The notes under the pieces are model-generated. The model saw only the letters and a program-made list of their open reading frames with translations, did no database searches and was not told the origin of the DNA. From Pontivivens marinum (lineage in GTDB: Bacteria; Pseudomonadota; Alphaproteobacteria; Rhodobacterales; Rhodobacteraceae): DNA of 64,000 bases. The translations under genes and the position numbers were made by a program. This document shows positions 17,818-26,726 of the stretch, piece by piece (within the stretch, counting starts at the first letter, position 1; the number at the start of each line of letters is the position of its first letter). The DNA is taken from assembly GCF_900231835.1 (NCBI RefSeq), contig NZ_OCTN01000008.1:1-64000 (forward strand), read 5' to 3'.

Positions 17818-18091
17818 GCCTATCGCTGCCGGAATTCTGGCAGCGACCCCTTACTGTTCAACTTTTTCAAATCGCGCACGAATTTTCCGACGGAAATCGC
17901 GCGGGCGCTCGTATGAGCTAGGAACCGGCCAACCGTGGAATAGTCAGCACCTCTCATCAACTTTCGGTGTGCTAGGTCCGATTTTTTCCATGAGGCGCTG
18001 GTTTGGGCGTATTTATTGCACTGCAATATTTCAGGCATGCAATCGCGACCACAGCGGCAGTGCCGTCGTGCCGCTGTAGAATTCTAACGGA
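17818..18091. other. Intergenic region with two inverted repeats before the RND efflux genes
   Basis: Two hairpins can be seen. The first, CGCTGCC (17824-17830) with GGCAGCG (17839-17845), lies six bases after the previous stop and may end that transcript, although no T tract follows. The second, ACAGCGGCA (18051-18059) with TGCCGCTGT (18069-18077), is a perfect 9-bp inverted repeat 15 bases upstream of the adaptor start. It is well placed for a repressor of the efflux operon. The stretch between them is AT-richer than its neighbours and holds no gene I can support. Confidence 0.45.
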
Positions 18092-19261
18092 GTGTGCCCC
18101 AGTGGCGTCACCATCATAAAGGCGAATAAGACTTTGAAAAATCTGATTGTTATAATTGTCTCAGTCGGCGTTTTGTTTGGTGCGTATTCCTATACCTTCG
18201 GCGTACCCGATCAGATTGCGCAGCTATGGGGTGAACCTGCTGTGCAGGAAGAAGCCCCTGCTCAGGCTGGCGGCAGGCCGGGCGCACGCGGCGGATCACG
18301 TTCAACCATCGTTGTCATGGCCCCGCTGGAGGAGCGCAGCTACACGCTGGTTTTGCGCACCGTGGGCAGTGCGGTTTCCCTGCGTAAGGCGGATATCATG
18401 GCCAGTGAGGCAGGGGAAGTGGTTGAGAGCGCCCTACGCGCCAATGCCTTGGTCGAGCAGGGCGATGTTATTCTGCGCCTTGATGACCGGACCGAACGTC
18501 TTTCGCTGGAAATTGCAGAAGCAGAGCGGGATCAGGCGGAGTCTACCTTGCAGCGATATGAGGGGCTGCACGAAACCGGCAGTTCTGTCGTAACCGACGT
18601 TGCATTGTTCGAGGCGCAGGTCGCGTTACGCTTGGCTGAGGCGAATGTCGGCTTGGCACAGGTGGCGCTGGATGATCGCACGATTGTTGCACCAATCGCG
18701 GGCCGGCTTGGGCTGAGTGATGTTCATGTCGGGGATCGCCTGACATCGGGGCAAACCATCGTGACCATCGACGATTCAACCCGCCTGATTGCTGAATTCG
18801 AGGTGCCCGAACGCTCCATCGGATTGTTGGAAGAGGGCAAGCAGGTGTTCGTGACAACTCCAACCTTCGCCGGTCGCAGTTTCGAGGGCAGCATCATCGC
18901 CTTTGACAGCCGCCTTGATAGTGTAACCCGCAGCGCGACCGTGCAGGCGGAAATCGACAATGCCGAGGGGCTGTTGCTGTCCGGCATGACCTTTACCGCG
19001 CGCATGTCCGAGGAAACGGACCCGCTGCCGGTTGTCCCCTCAACCGCGGTGACGTGGGACCGGTCGGGCGCAGGTATCTGGGTGTCGAATGACGGCCGCA
19101 CCACGCGCATGCCGATCGCGATCCGTTATCGTGATGGCGATCGGATATGGATTGAGACAGACGCCCCGCTGGGATCGCAAATCGTGACCGAGGGTGCATC
19201 GAAACTGCGCGAAGGCACAACAGTGGTCAGTGCCCGAGCAGGTGAAGGGTCGAGATCATGA
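18092..19261 (+). CDS. RND efflux periplasmic adaptor subunit (membrane fusion protein, HlyD/AcrA family)
   Basis: The protein of up to 389 residues has an N-terminal membrane anchor (about 16-35) and the adaptor layout: a lipoyl/barrel-sandwich half-motif VVESALRANALVEQGDVILRL, a short helical hairpin (residues about 125-165), the second half APIAGRLGLSDVHVGDRLTSG, and a beta-barrel (PERSIGLLEEGKQVFVTTPTF). Start choice is uncertain: GTG 18092 has ACGGAG almost touching it, while TTG 18134 gives a start right at the anchor. It overlaps the pump gene by four bases. No outer-membrane channel or regulator gene is adjacent. The substrate is unknown. Confidence 0.88.
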   Translation: MCPSGVTIIKANKTLKNLIVIIVSVGVLFGAYSYTFGVPDQIAQLWGEPAVQEEAPAQAGGRPGARGGSRSTIVVMAPLEERSYTLVLRTVGSAVSLRKADIMASEAGEVVESALRANALVEQGDVILRLDDRTERLSLEIAEAERDQAESTLQRYEGLHETGSSVVTDVALFEAQVALRLAEANVGLAQVALDDRTIVAPIAGRLGLSDVHVGDRLTSGQTIVTIDDSTRLIAEFEVPERSIGLLEEGKQVFVTTPTFAGRSFEGSIIAFDSRLDSVTRSATVQAEIDNAEGLLLSGMTFTARMSEETDPLPVVPSTAVTWDRSGAGIWVSNDGRTTRMPIAIRYRDGDRIWIETDAPLGSQIVTEGASKLREGTTVVSARAGEGSRS

Positions 19262-22200
19262 AGATCGAAAAAATCGCGCACAAGGCAGGCTTTGCAGATA
19301 CATTTGTTGCACGCCCGATTTTAGGCATAGTGCTGAACCTGCTGATTATCATCGCGGGCTTGGCCGCATTGACCAGTGTTGATATCCGCGAAATGCCCGA
19401 TGTGGATCAACCGGTTTTGTCGGTGCGCACCTCCTATGATGGCGCTGTTCCCAGCACAGTTGATACCGAAATCACCCAAGTGCTTGAGGATGCGTTGAGC
19501 GCGCTTGAGGGGATGTCCTACATCGAGTCCACCTCCAGCACCGGTTCCAGCCGCATCACCATTGATCTGTCCGACGGCACCGATGTGGATGTCGCCGCGA
19601 ATGAGGCGCGCGAGATTGTTTCAGACACGCTGCGGTCCCTGCCGGATGACGTTGACGATCCCACCGTGACCAAGAGCGACAGTAACTCCGACGCGATTAT
19701 CCGTCTGGCTTTGCTGGGCGATGCTAGCTTTGACGAGCTAACCCAAGTGGCCGAGGGGCTGGTCTATGAACGTTTATCTCTGATCGACGGCATTGCCGAA
19801 GTTACGGTGCAGGGCAACCGCGCGAACGAGTTTCGGGTGACGCTGAACATGCCATCCTTGCTCAGCCGTGGCCTGACGATCTTTGACGTGTCCACTGCGT
19901 TGGAGCAATTGCGCGACGATACTGCGCTGGGTGAATTGGAAACCGAGTCGCAAACGCTGGCCCTGCGCGTCGGGAACGAGGCAGTGACCGTCGCCACAAT
20001 TGGCGAATTGCCGATTAACGAGCGGACACAGGTTGCTGATGTCGCCTTGGTGCAATTGCTGCCCGAGGATACCAGCGTCTATGCCCGCGTGAATGGCGAA
20101 ACCTCGGTCGGTTTGGACATCACCCGTCAATCCGTTGGCAACACGCTGGAAATCTCACGCGCTGTTGGCATCGCGGTTGAGGAGCTGCGCGCACAACTAC
20201 CCGATAATATCGAACTGATCGTGGCCTCGGATGATGGTATCTTTATCGAGGGTTCTATCGAGGAGGTGGTGAAATCCATCCTGCTGGCAACCATCATCGT
20301 TGTGGCGGTGATCTTCCTGTTCCTACGCTCGCCACGGGCCACGCTGATCCCTGCGGTTACAATCCCTGTTGCATTGATCGGAACATTGGCGGCGATCTGG
20401 CTGACCGGCTTTTCTGTCAACACAATCAGCCTGCTGGCGCTGGTTCTGGCCACGGGTATGGTTGTTGATGACGCCATCGTGGTGATCGAGAATATCGTGC
20501 GCAAACGCAAGGCGGGCCTAGGCGCATTCGCAGCGGCGGCGGCTGGCACGAACGAGGTGTTCTTTGCCGTTATCTCAACCACGGCAACCTTGGCGGCGGT
20601 GTTTATCCCGATTTCGTTCCTGCCGGGGCAGGCGGGGGGCGTATTCTCTGAATTCGGCTTTGTGCTGGCCTTTGCTGTGACGCTGTCGTCGATCACGGCA
20701 CTGACACTGGCTCCTGTTTTGGCGGCCTTGCTGGACCCCGGTAAATCGGTTGCCAAGCAGAGCGATGAACCGGAAAAGCCCAACTTTCTTTCTCGTGGTT
20801 TTGATGCCGTGATGGATTACGCGATCCGCACGCCGGTTCTGGTGATCGCCGTTGCATTCGGGTTCGTTATCATCGCGATGGGGGCGGCGACGACCTTGCC
20901 CTCCACCGTTACCCCGACCGAGGATCGCGGCTTCTTCCTCGTTCAGGCGCGCGGTGCGTCGGATACGACGGTTGATTACCTCGATACGCAGGTCGCCTTG
21001 GTCGAGGATATCCTCGCACCTTACGAGGAAAACGGTCAAATCGAAGCGGTGCAAAGCATCATTGGCGTCGGCGGTGGCACCAGTGCGTTTATCATTGTGC
21101 GCCTGCCGGATTGGGCGGAGCGTGACTTTACCCAGCAGGAGCTGATCGCACAGATCAGCGGACAGCTTTCTGCGGTTCCCGGCGTGCAGGTTAGTGCGCG
21201 GTCTACAAACAGCCTGAACATTCGCGGCGGTGGCAGCGGCTTGGGCTTTGCGGTGACGGGCACCAACCTTGCCGATATGACGGCGGCTGCGGATGCGCTG
21301 GTTGCGACGATGGCGCAGGATGCGACCTTCCTGAACCCGCAGCTGTCCAATGACAGTGTGGATGCGCAGCTAGAGGTCACGGTGGACGATGCTGCGGCGG
21401 GCGATATGGGGCTGTCTACATCGGATGTGACGCAGCTTGTCCGCGCATTGGTGCAGGGCGACGTTGCGGTTAGCGTGTTTGATGATGACACGGAGATCGA
21501 CGTGAACGTCGTGCCCGGTGGGCCGCCAATCGATGACCCATCGGACATCGCCTCTATGTCGATCCGGCTGGATAGCGGCGCCTATGTGCCCTTATCCGCA
21601 GTTGCCTCACTGGAAACGGTGGTGAGTGAGGCGCAGATCGAGCGTTATGGCGGTGCCTTGGCTGTGTCGCTACAGGCGAACCTGGGCGACGGGGTGGACC
21701 TGTCCACGGCGATGGATCAACTGCTGGCCATCGCAGATGATCAATTGCCCGACGGCATGGGCATCATCTTCACCGGTGAGGCAGCAACGCTGGATGATAC
21801 TGCGACGGGAATGTACATGGTGTTCGGCGTGGCGCTGGTCGTCGTGCTGCTGGTGCTCGCCGCGCAATTCGAGAGCTTCGCCAGTGCGGTGGTCATCATG
21901 ATGACGGTGCCATTCGGTCTGGCGGCGGCGCTGTTGGCTATCTCGCTCTCGGGCGGATCGCTGAACTATTACAGTCAGATCGGTCTGGTGATGTTGATCG
22001 GCGTGATGGCCAAGAACGGGATCTTGATTGTCGAGTTCGCAAACCAGCTGCGAGAGGCAGGCGAGGATATCGATACCGCTATTCGTAATGCGCTGCGCCT
22101 GCGAATTCGTCCGGTGATGATGACCATGGTTTCGACCGTGTTTGGTGGCCTGCCGCTGATCATGACATCGGGCGCAGGGGCCGAGGCGCGGGTCGCTGTG

Positions 22201-22353
22201 GGCTGGGTAATTGTCGGCGGTCTAGGTTTCGCGACGGTGTTCACGTTGTTCCTGACGCCGATCTTCTATCGCTGGGTGGCTGTCTGGGGCGGTGCGCCCG
22301 GTGCATCGGCCAAGCGGTTGCGGATGGAGGCCGATGGCATTCCGGCCGAGTAA
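19258..22353 (+). CDS. RND efflux transporter permease (AcrB/HAE-1-like)
   Basis: The 1031-residue inner-membrane pump has the RND arrangement: a first membrane segment after FVARPILGIVLNLL, a large periplasmic loop (about 40-330), a block of six membrane segments with the proton-relay motif GMVVDDAIVVIENI (about 400), a second periplasmic loop with GFFLVQARGASDTT, and a final block containing LIGVMAKNGILIVEFA. The conserved pair of aspartates in VVDDA is present, so it should be proton-driven. It is translationally coupled to the adaptor gene (ATGA). The type fits multidrug, lipid or small-toxin export. A bidirectional terminator follows directly. Confidence 0.93.
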   Translation: MKIEKIAHKAGFADTFVARPILGIVLNLLIIIAGLAALTSVDIREMPDVDQPVLSVRTSYDGAVPSTVDTEITQVLEDALSALEGMSYIESTSSTGSSRITIDLSDGTDVDVAANEAREIVSDTLRSLPDDVDDPTVTKSDSNSDAIIRLALLGDASFDELTQVAEGLVYERLSLIDGIAEVTVQGNRANEFRVTLNMPSLLSRGLTIFDVSTALEQLRDDTALGELETESQTLALRVGNEAVTVATIGELPINERTQVADVALVQLLPEDTSVYARVNGETSVGLDITRQSVGNTLEISRAVGIAVEELRAQLPDNIELIVASDDGIFIEGSIEEVVKSILLATIIVVAVIFLFLRSPRATLIPAVTIPVALIGTLAAIWLTGFSVNTISLLALVLATGMVVDDAIVVIENIVRKRKAGLGAFAAAAAGTNEVFFAVISTTATLAAVFIPISFLPGQAGGVFSEFGFVLAFAVTLSSITALTLAPVLAALLDPGKSVAKQSDEPEKPNFLSRGFDAVMDYAIRTPVLVIAVAFGFVIIAMGAATTLPSTVTPTEDRGFFLVQARGASDTTVDYLDTQVALVEDILAPYEENGQIEAVQSIIGVGGGTSAFIIVRLPDWAERDFTQQELIAQISGQLSAVPGVQVSARSTNSLNIRGGGSGLGFAVTGTNLADMTAAADALVATMAQDATFLNPQLSNDSVDAQLEVTVDDAAAGDMGLSTSDVTQLVRALVQGDVAVSVFDDDTEIDVNVVPGGPPIDDPSDIASMSIRLDSGAYVPLSAVASLETVVSEAQIERYGGALAVSLQANLGDGVDLSTAMDQLLAIADDQLPDGMGIIFTGEAATLDDTATGMYMVFGVALVVVLLVLAAQFESFASAVVIMMTVPFGLAAALLAISLSGGSLNYYSQIGLVMLIGVMAKNGILIVEFANQLREAGEDIDTAIRNALRLRIRPVMMTMVSTVFGGLPLIMTSGAGAEARVAVGWVIVGGLGFATVFTLFLTPIFYRWVAVWGGAPGASAKRLRMEADGIPAE

Positions 22354-22394
22354 AATCAGGCAGGGCGGTGGGGTTTCCACCGCCCTGTGATTTT
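22352..22394. terminator. Bidirectional rho-independent terminator between the RND pump and the MYG1 gene
   Basis: An 11-bp perfect stem (CAGGGCGGTGG at 22361-22371 with 22377-22387, loop GGTTT) is extended by AAAATCA/TGATTTT on the flanks after a two-base bulge. T tracts are therefore found on both strands. It overlaps the pump stop codon and lies four bases from the convergent MYG1 stop, so it serves both genes. Confidence 0.9.
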
Positions 22395-22398
22395 CGCG

Positions 22399-23319
22399 TC
22401 AGGCCTGTGCCTCACGCACTGCGATTTCCGCCATTTTCAGGATGGCATCACGGGTGCTGGCAACAGCGATGAAGCGTGCCTTGTGACAGAATTTCGCGCC
22501 CTCGACACCGCTGGCTTCCTCAAGTGCGGCATCGGTCAAACCAGCCCACGCAGCAGGCAGGTCGGCGCGCTGCTCGAATGTCTCGTTCGAGATTTTGATC
22601 CCACCCAGCGTCCAGTCACCACCGCGTGGGTTGACCACGAACAGGATGTGATCAGCCTCGGCCTGATCCAGCGCGGAACGGTAGGGCATGCCCATTGGCA
22701 GCTCCAGAATCGGTGAGGTGCCTGCCTTCTCAATCGCCTCCAGAACGGTGCTCTGCGCACGGGCCTTTGCCGTCAGGTTGCGGATTTGCGCCTCAACAAA
22801 GGCGCGGGCGATGGGCAGTGCCGACATGAATGCATCATCATCAGCGGTGGGCGAGGTATCGTCGAATACCGGCTTCAGGCTGCCCAGCAGTGAGGGCAGG
22901 GTCAGAATCGAAAGCGGCCCCGCTACCGATGGTTCCATCGCGCCATTGTCCAGCAGATCGATAGGCAGCACGAATTTCGCGTCGAACTTGGTGTGGATCG
23001 CCTCCGCGTCACCCTCGGGCACGCCCATCGCGGTTAGGTAATCGCGGCCGTAATGGGCCCAGATCAGGCCGAACGAGCTGTAGGGCTGCTCATCCTCACG
23101 CAGGGGGCCGGGGCGCTGGTGGTGGTCAAAGATTTGCGCATCGGCATCATAGGCGCCACCCACATCATAGATAATCTTGTCATCGGCAGGGGTCAGCCAG
23201 CCCTTGTCCCGCGTGCGGCGCAATTCTGCCTGCGGAAACAACCGCGTCAGGATCACCGAGGACAGTAATTCGTCCGCATGAAAACCGCCAGAATGGGTGA
23301 CAAGATGGCTAATGGACAT
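22399..23319 (-). CDS. MYG1 family protein (DHH-type metal-dependent hydrolase)
   Basis: The 306-residue protein begins with the family motif THSGGFHADELLSSVIL and carries YDVGGAYDADAQIFDHHQ around residue 60, the Asp-His-His metal site of this DHH-related family. Its C-terminal half contains the characteristic GDWTLGGI and GAKFCHKARFIA segments. Eukaryotic MYG1 is a 3'-5' RNA exonuclease; bacterial members are uncharacterised but share the metal ligands. Length is normal for the family. A GGAG site precedes the ATG. It is monocistronic. Confidence 0.9.
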   Translation of the reverse strand: MSISHLVTHSGGFHADELLSSVILTRLFPQAELRRTRDKGWLTPADDKIIYDVGGAYDADAQIFDHHQRPGPLREDEQPYSSFGLIWAHYGRDYLTAMGVPEGDAEAIHTKFDAKFVLPIDLLDNGAMEPSVAGPLSILTLPSLLGSLKPVFDDTSPTADDDAFMSALPIARAFVEAQIRNLTAKARAQSTVLEAIEKAGTSPILELPMGMPYRSALDQAEADHILFVVNPRGGDWTLGGIKISNETFEQRADLPAAWAGLTDAALEEASGVEGAKFCHKARFIAVASTRDAILKMAEIAVREAQA

Positions 23320-23455
23320 AAAATTTCTCCAGCGGGGGTAAGGAACGCGTTTAGAGTCGTACTCACAAAGGCAGGCAGCTAGGGCAAGGTCTAAATGTTG
23401 GGTCTGTGCCAGATCGCAAAGATTGCTATGAATTTGGTGAAACGGAGTATTTTAC

Positions 23456-23890
23456 GTGCAACAGAAACATCCTGCCTTTGACGATCCGCAGGTTGCGCAG
23501 GCGTTTGCCAAATTCGCACCTGATGTGCGGGATGGGCTAATGGCGCTACGCGGCCTGATTTTCGAATGCGCCGCGGCTGATCCCGGAATTGGCCGCGTGC
23601 ATGAAACCCTGAAATGGGGTCAGCCATCCTATCTGACGCCTGACACAAAATCAGGGTCAACATTACGGTTGGGCGTGCCGAAATCCGGCGGGTTCGCGCT
23701 GTATGTGCATTGCCAGACGACGCTATTGACGGATTTTCGTCACCTGTTTCCCGATGCCTATACGTATGAGGGAAATCGGGCGGTCACATTCACGACCGGA
23801 CAGGACATTATGCCGGATACGATTGCGGCGCTAATTTCTAATGCACTGACATATCACGTTAAATCCAAAAGGGTCGCGCGCACATCGTGA
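23456..23890 (+). CDS. DUF1801 domain-containing protein
   Basis: The 144-residue soluble protein starts at GTG 23456 with GGAG eight bases upstream. It has DUF1801 (YdhG-like) features: an N-terminal helix, the conserved HETLKWGQPSYLTP around residue 50, and GGFALYVHCQTTLLTDFRH. The fold is small and related to SufE-independent iron-sulfur or CyaY-like folds in some annotations, but no biochemical function is established. It stands between two unrelated genes, so context adds nothing. Confidence 0.8.
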   Translation: MQQKHPAFDDPQVAQAFAKFAPDVRDGLMALRGLIFECAAADPGIGRVHETLKWGQPSYLTPDTKSGSTLRLGVPKSGGFALYVHCQTTLLTDFRHLFPDAYTYEGNRAVTFTTGQDIMPDTIAALISNALTYHVKSKRVARTS

Positions 23891-24042
23891 TCCGCAGCGC
23901 GGTTAACATCCGTATATGTCGTGTCCTGCAAGCGTACCAAATAATACAACAAACCGCGATGAATGGGCGCGGAGGGCTAATTTTGCTTGCTACGTGGCGT
24001 CATTCCGTTATCCGAGACGCCTAATGCAATGTGAAGAAGATC

Positions 24043-25068
24043 ATGCCAGAAAACACTAGCACTGCGCCGGCAAGGCAACCCCGCGATTGGATCAAGGTTC
24101 TTGCGGGTTATCGTGAGCCTAGCAACGTCCGCAGCAGCTATGAACTGGTGATCAGCCTGATCCCGTTTGTCGCGCTATGGGTTGCTGCGTGCTGGGTCGT
24201 TCAGTTCAGTTATCTGGGCGCATTTGTGATTTCGGCCTTTAACGGCGCATTCCTGTTACGGCTGTTTTGTATTCAACACGATTGCGGCCATGGATCGTTT
24301 TTCGGCAACCGCGATGTTAGCGACTGGATCGGTCGCGCATTGGGCGTTTTGACCCTGACGCCTTACGATGTTTGGCGGCGGTCCCACTCGATCCATCACA
24401 GCCATGCGGGGGATCTGGATCATCGTGGCATCGGTGATGTGATGACGCTAACGATTGAGGAATATCACCAGCGCACCCCGCTGGGGCGTTTGATGTATCG
24501 CGCCTATCGCCACCCGCTGGTTCTGTTTGGCCTTGGCCCGACCTATTTGTTTATCCTGCAAAACCGCCTGCCGGTCGGGTTTATGAATCAGGGGCGTAAA
24601 TACTGGATCAGCGCTATGGGCACGAATGTCGGTATCCTCGCGCTATTGGCTGCGATTACCTATTTCGGCGGATTTCAGGCGCTGTTCTTGATCTTTCTGC
24701 CATCCACTCTGGTCGCGGCCTCTGCCGGTATGTGGTTGTTCTACATCCAGCATCAGTTCGAGGACACGCATTGGGATCGCGCACCTGATTGGCAAATTCA
24801 CGAGGCGGCTCTGCATGGCAGCTCGCATTTCGATTTGCCGCCAGTGCTGCGCTGGTTTACGGCGAATATCGGCATTCACCATGTGCATCACCTGTATAGC
24901 CGCATCCCGTTCTATCGCTTGCCAGAGGTTCTGCGTGACCATCGTGAGTTGATTGAGGTCAGCCGCATGACCTTGGGGCAGAGCTTCAAATGCGCCAGCC
25001 TCGACCTGTGGGATGAAAAGAGCCGCCGCTTGGTATCCTTTGCCACGGCGCGGCGAATGGCGGCCTGA
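24043..25068 (+). CDS. Membrane fatty acid desaturase
   Basis: The 341-residue integral membrane di-iron enzyme shows all three histidine boxes of acyl-lipid desaturases: HDCGH (about residue 85), HSIHHSH (about 125) and HHVHH near residue 280. Paired hydrophobic segments lie in between (about 38-78 and 195-235). It probably inserts a double bond into membrane acyl chains, in the class of omega-6/DesA-like enzymes; regioselectivity cannot be read from the sequence. An in-frame GTG at 24031 is possible, but ATG 24043 is preceded by AAGAAGA. Such genes are often cold-responsive. About 150 bases of AT-richer DNA precede it, without a recognisable control element. Confidence 0.88.
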   Translation: MPENTSTAPARQPRDWIKVLAGYREPSNVRSSYELVISLIPFVALWVAACWVVQFSYLGAFVISAFNGAFLLRLFCIQHDCGHGSFFGNRDVSDWIGRALGVLTLTPYDVWRRSHSIHHSHAGDLDHRGIGDVMTLTIEEYHQRTPLGRLMYRAYRHPLVLFGLGPTYLFILQNRLPVGFMNQGRKYWISAMGTNVGILALLAAITYFGGFQALFLIFLPSTLVAASAGMWLFYIQHQFEDTHWDRAPDWQIHEAALHGSSHFDLPPVLRWFTANIGIHHVHHLYSRIPFYRLPEVLRDHRELIEVSRMTLGQSFKCASLDLWDEKSRRLVSFATARRMAA

Positions 25069-25071
25069 CCG

Positions 25072-25674
25072 CTAGGCTGACGTGATTGTCGCATCGGCGG
25101 GCAATTCCGCCGCTGCCATCAGGCGCGCATTGGGCAGGTCGTTTTCCTCGGCCCGTGCGATGGCCTGCCGTTCGGTCAGCCCATGATCCAGCCACCGTTG
25201 AACCAGCCGATTGCGCAGCTCAGCCATTGGCACATCCAGCCGGATCGAGAAATCCCACAGCGCGCTCAGCTCCCGCCAGATCGGGGCGTCGTGCAGTAGG
25301 TAATTCCCCTCGATCACCACGGTCGTACAGTCCACCCCAACCACGCCGCTGCCTGCAATCGCGATGTCGCGGTGGCGGTCGAATGTAGGGTGCACGACCT
25401 CAGCCCCCTGCGCCAAACGTTGCACCAGATGCAAAATGCCGCTGGCGTCGAATGTCTCAGGCGCGCCCTTGCGGTGTAGCAGGTTACGGACGCTGAGAAT
25501 CGAGTTATCCAGATGAAAGCCGTCCATCGGAACCACTTGCCCGCCCAATGCATTGGCCAAATCATCGGCCAAGGTTGATTTGCCACTTGCAGGCGCACCG
25601 GCCAGCGCGATGAGGCGCCTGCGCCCTTTGGGTAGCACGGCATTGATTTGGGTGGTGAGGTCAGCAATGCACAC
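25072..25674 (-). CDS. P-loop nucleoside/sugar kinase-like protein (uridine kinase/FrcK type)
   Basis: The 200-residue protein has a Walker A motif (AGAPASGKST) at its N-terminus, the substrate loop VPMDGFHLDN near residue 50, and TVVIEGNYLLHD around residue 115. These place it in the phosphoribulokinase/uridine kinase superfamily, close to FrcK/YggC-type proteins. The start is taken at GTG 25674 because AAGGA (25687-25683) sits eight bases before it, across the stop codon of the upstream gene. It is the last gene of the tctDE operon. Its substrate is unknown; association with the two-component genes may be incidental. Confidence 0.75.
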   Translation of the reverse strand: MCIADLTTQINAVLPKGRRRLIALAGAPASGKSTLADDLANALGGQVVPMDGFHLDNSILSVRNLLHRKGAPETFDASGILHLVQRLAQGAEVVHPTFDRHRDIAIAGSGVVGVDCTTVVIEGNYLLHDAPIWRELSALWDFSIRLDVPMAELRNRLVQRWLDHGLTERQAIARAEENDLPNARLMAAAELPADATITSA

Positions 25675-25685
25675 GTGGCATATCC

Positions 25686-26726
25686 TTAGTTTTGCAGCAG
25701 TGAATCTTCCCAATTTCGCAGGAAGGCCGCACGTTTCAACTGATCCAGAAACACCAGCAAGCCCGGCCCGAACCGGATCGGGCGCAGGGCTGTATTAGCG
25801 CGAAACGTTTCCTGCGCAATGGAGGGCAGGTTGGATGCGGCAATCAAGTCAGGGCGCGTTTCAAGCATAGTCAGAAAATCGATCATCGCCTGAGCATCCG
25901 CTACATTTTCAGCCGTGACAGGGATCAATGCGGTGCGCAGCATGACGTTTACATAGTCGCTCAGCTCGATAATCCGAAACCCGTCCGTTATGGCCAATTG
26001 CGATGTCGCGTAGCTGCCCAACACGTTGTACGCCAATGCCAAATTACCGCTGGCCACGTCACGGATCATTTCGCCCGAGCAGCAATATAGCTCCGCCTCC
26101 AACCGACCCATCACCTCCATCAGGCGCCAATAGGCCTCGCTGTTGCGGCTGTCCTGCGTGGCCATCAGATAACCAAAGCCGGAACGCCTGACATCATATG
26201 TGCCGATCCTGCCGCGGAACCGTTCGGGGCTTTCACGTAGCAATGCAATCAGCTCATCACGATTGGTGGGCGGGTGTTCCGTGCCAAAGAAATCATCGGA
26301 GACCACCAGCACAGCAGGTTCCTGTGTAAACGCGAAAACCTGGTTCCGCCATCGCGCCCAATCCGGCAGGGCCTGCGTCGCGGGTGAGGTATAGTCCTGC
26401 GCAAACCCGTCATTGGCCAGCTTGGTTTGCAGGTCCATAGCGGAGGAAATGGCCAGATCAAAACTAGCGCCCTCGGCATAAATCGCATGCATCAAATCGG
26501 CGGTTTCAACGACAACATAGTCGACTGCAACGCTGGGATGCATGTCCTGAAAGGCCAGCAAGATCGGCTCGAACACATTCAAATCCGCAGTGGAAATGAT
26601 GCGCAACACGGTCCCGTCCTGTGTGGAGGGATAGTGCATTTGCTGCTCAACCTCATAGCCATGGCTGGCGGTGGTCAGCAGGGTCAGGGCGGCGATTATT
26701 CGCGCGGCAAGACGAGGGAAACGCAT
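25686..26726 (-). CDS. Orphan periplasmic binding protein (ABC Fe3+/spermidine-type fold) in the tctDE operon
   Basis: The 346-residue protein has a signal peptide (MRFPRLAARIIAALTLL, cleavage near residue 23) and the two-lobed fold of family 1 solute-binding proteins: LRIISTADLNVFEPILLAFQ near the N-terminus, SFDLAISSAMDLQTKLAND, and VLVVSDDFFG. No ABC permease or ATPase gene is nearby. The gene overlaps the end of the sensor kinase gene by 31 bases. It therefore probably serves as a ligand-binding partner of the kinase rather than a transport component. This arrangement is known next to TctDE-type systems in Alphaproteobacteria, although its mechanism is not established. Confidence 0.78.
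   Translation of the reverse strand: MRFPRLAARIIAALTLLTTASHGYEVEQQMHYPSTQDGTVLRIISTADLNVFEPILLAFQDMHPSVAVDYVVVETADLMHAIYAEGASFDLAISSAMDLQTKLANDGFAQDYTSPATQALPDWARWRNQVFAFTQEPAVLVVSDDFFGTEHPPTNRDELIALLRESPERFRGRIGTYDVRRSGFGYLMATQDSRNSEAYWRLMEVMGRLEAELYCCSGEMIRDVASGNLALAYNVLGSYATSQLAITDGFRIIELSDYVNVMLRTALIPVTAENVADAQAMIDFLTMLETRPDLIAASNLPSIAQETFRANTALRPIRFGPGLLVFLDQLKRAAFLRNWEDSLLQN

Noticed and set aside
17820-18038. 72-codon minus-strand frame in the gap before the RND genes
   Set aside because: It has no good ribosome binding site or recognisable motif, and the region is better explained by hairpins and a promoter.
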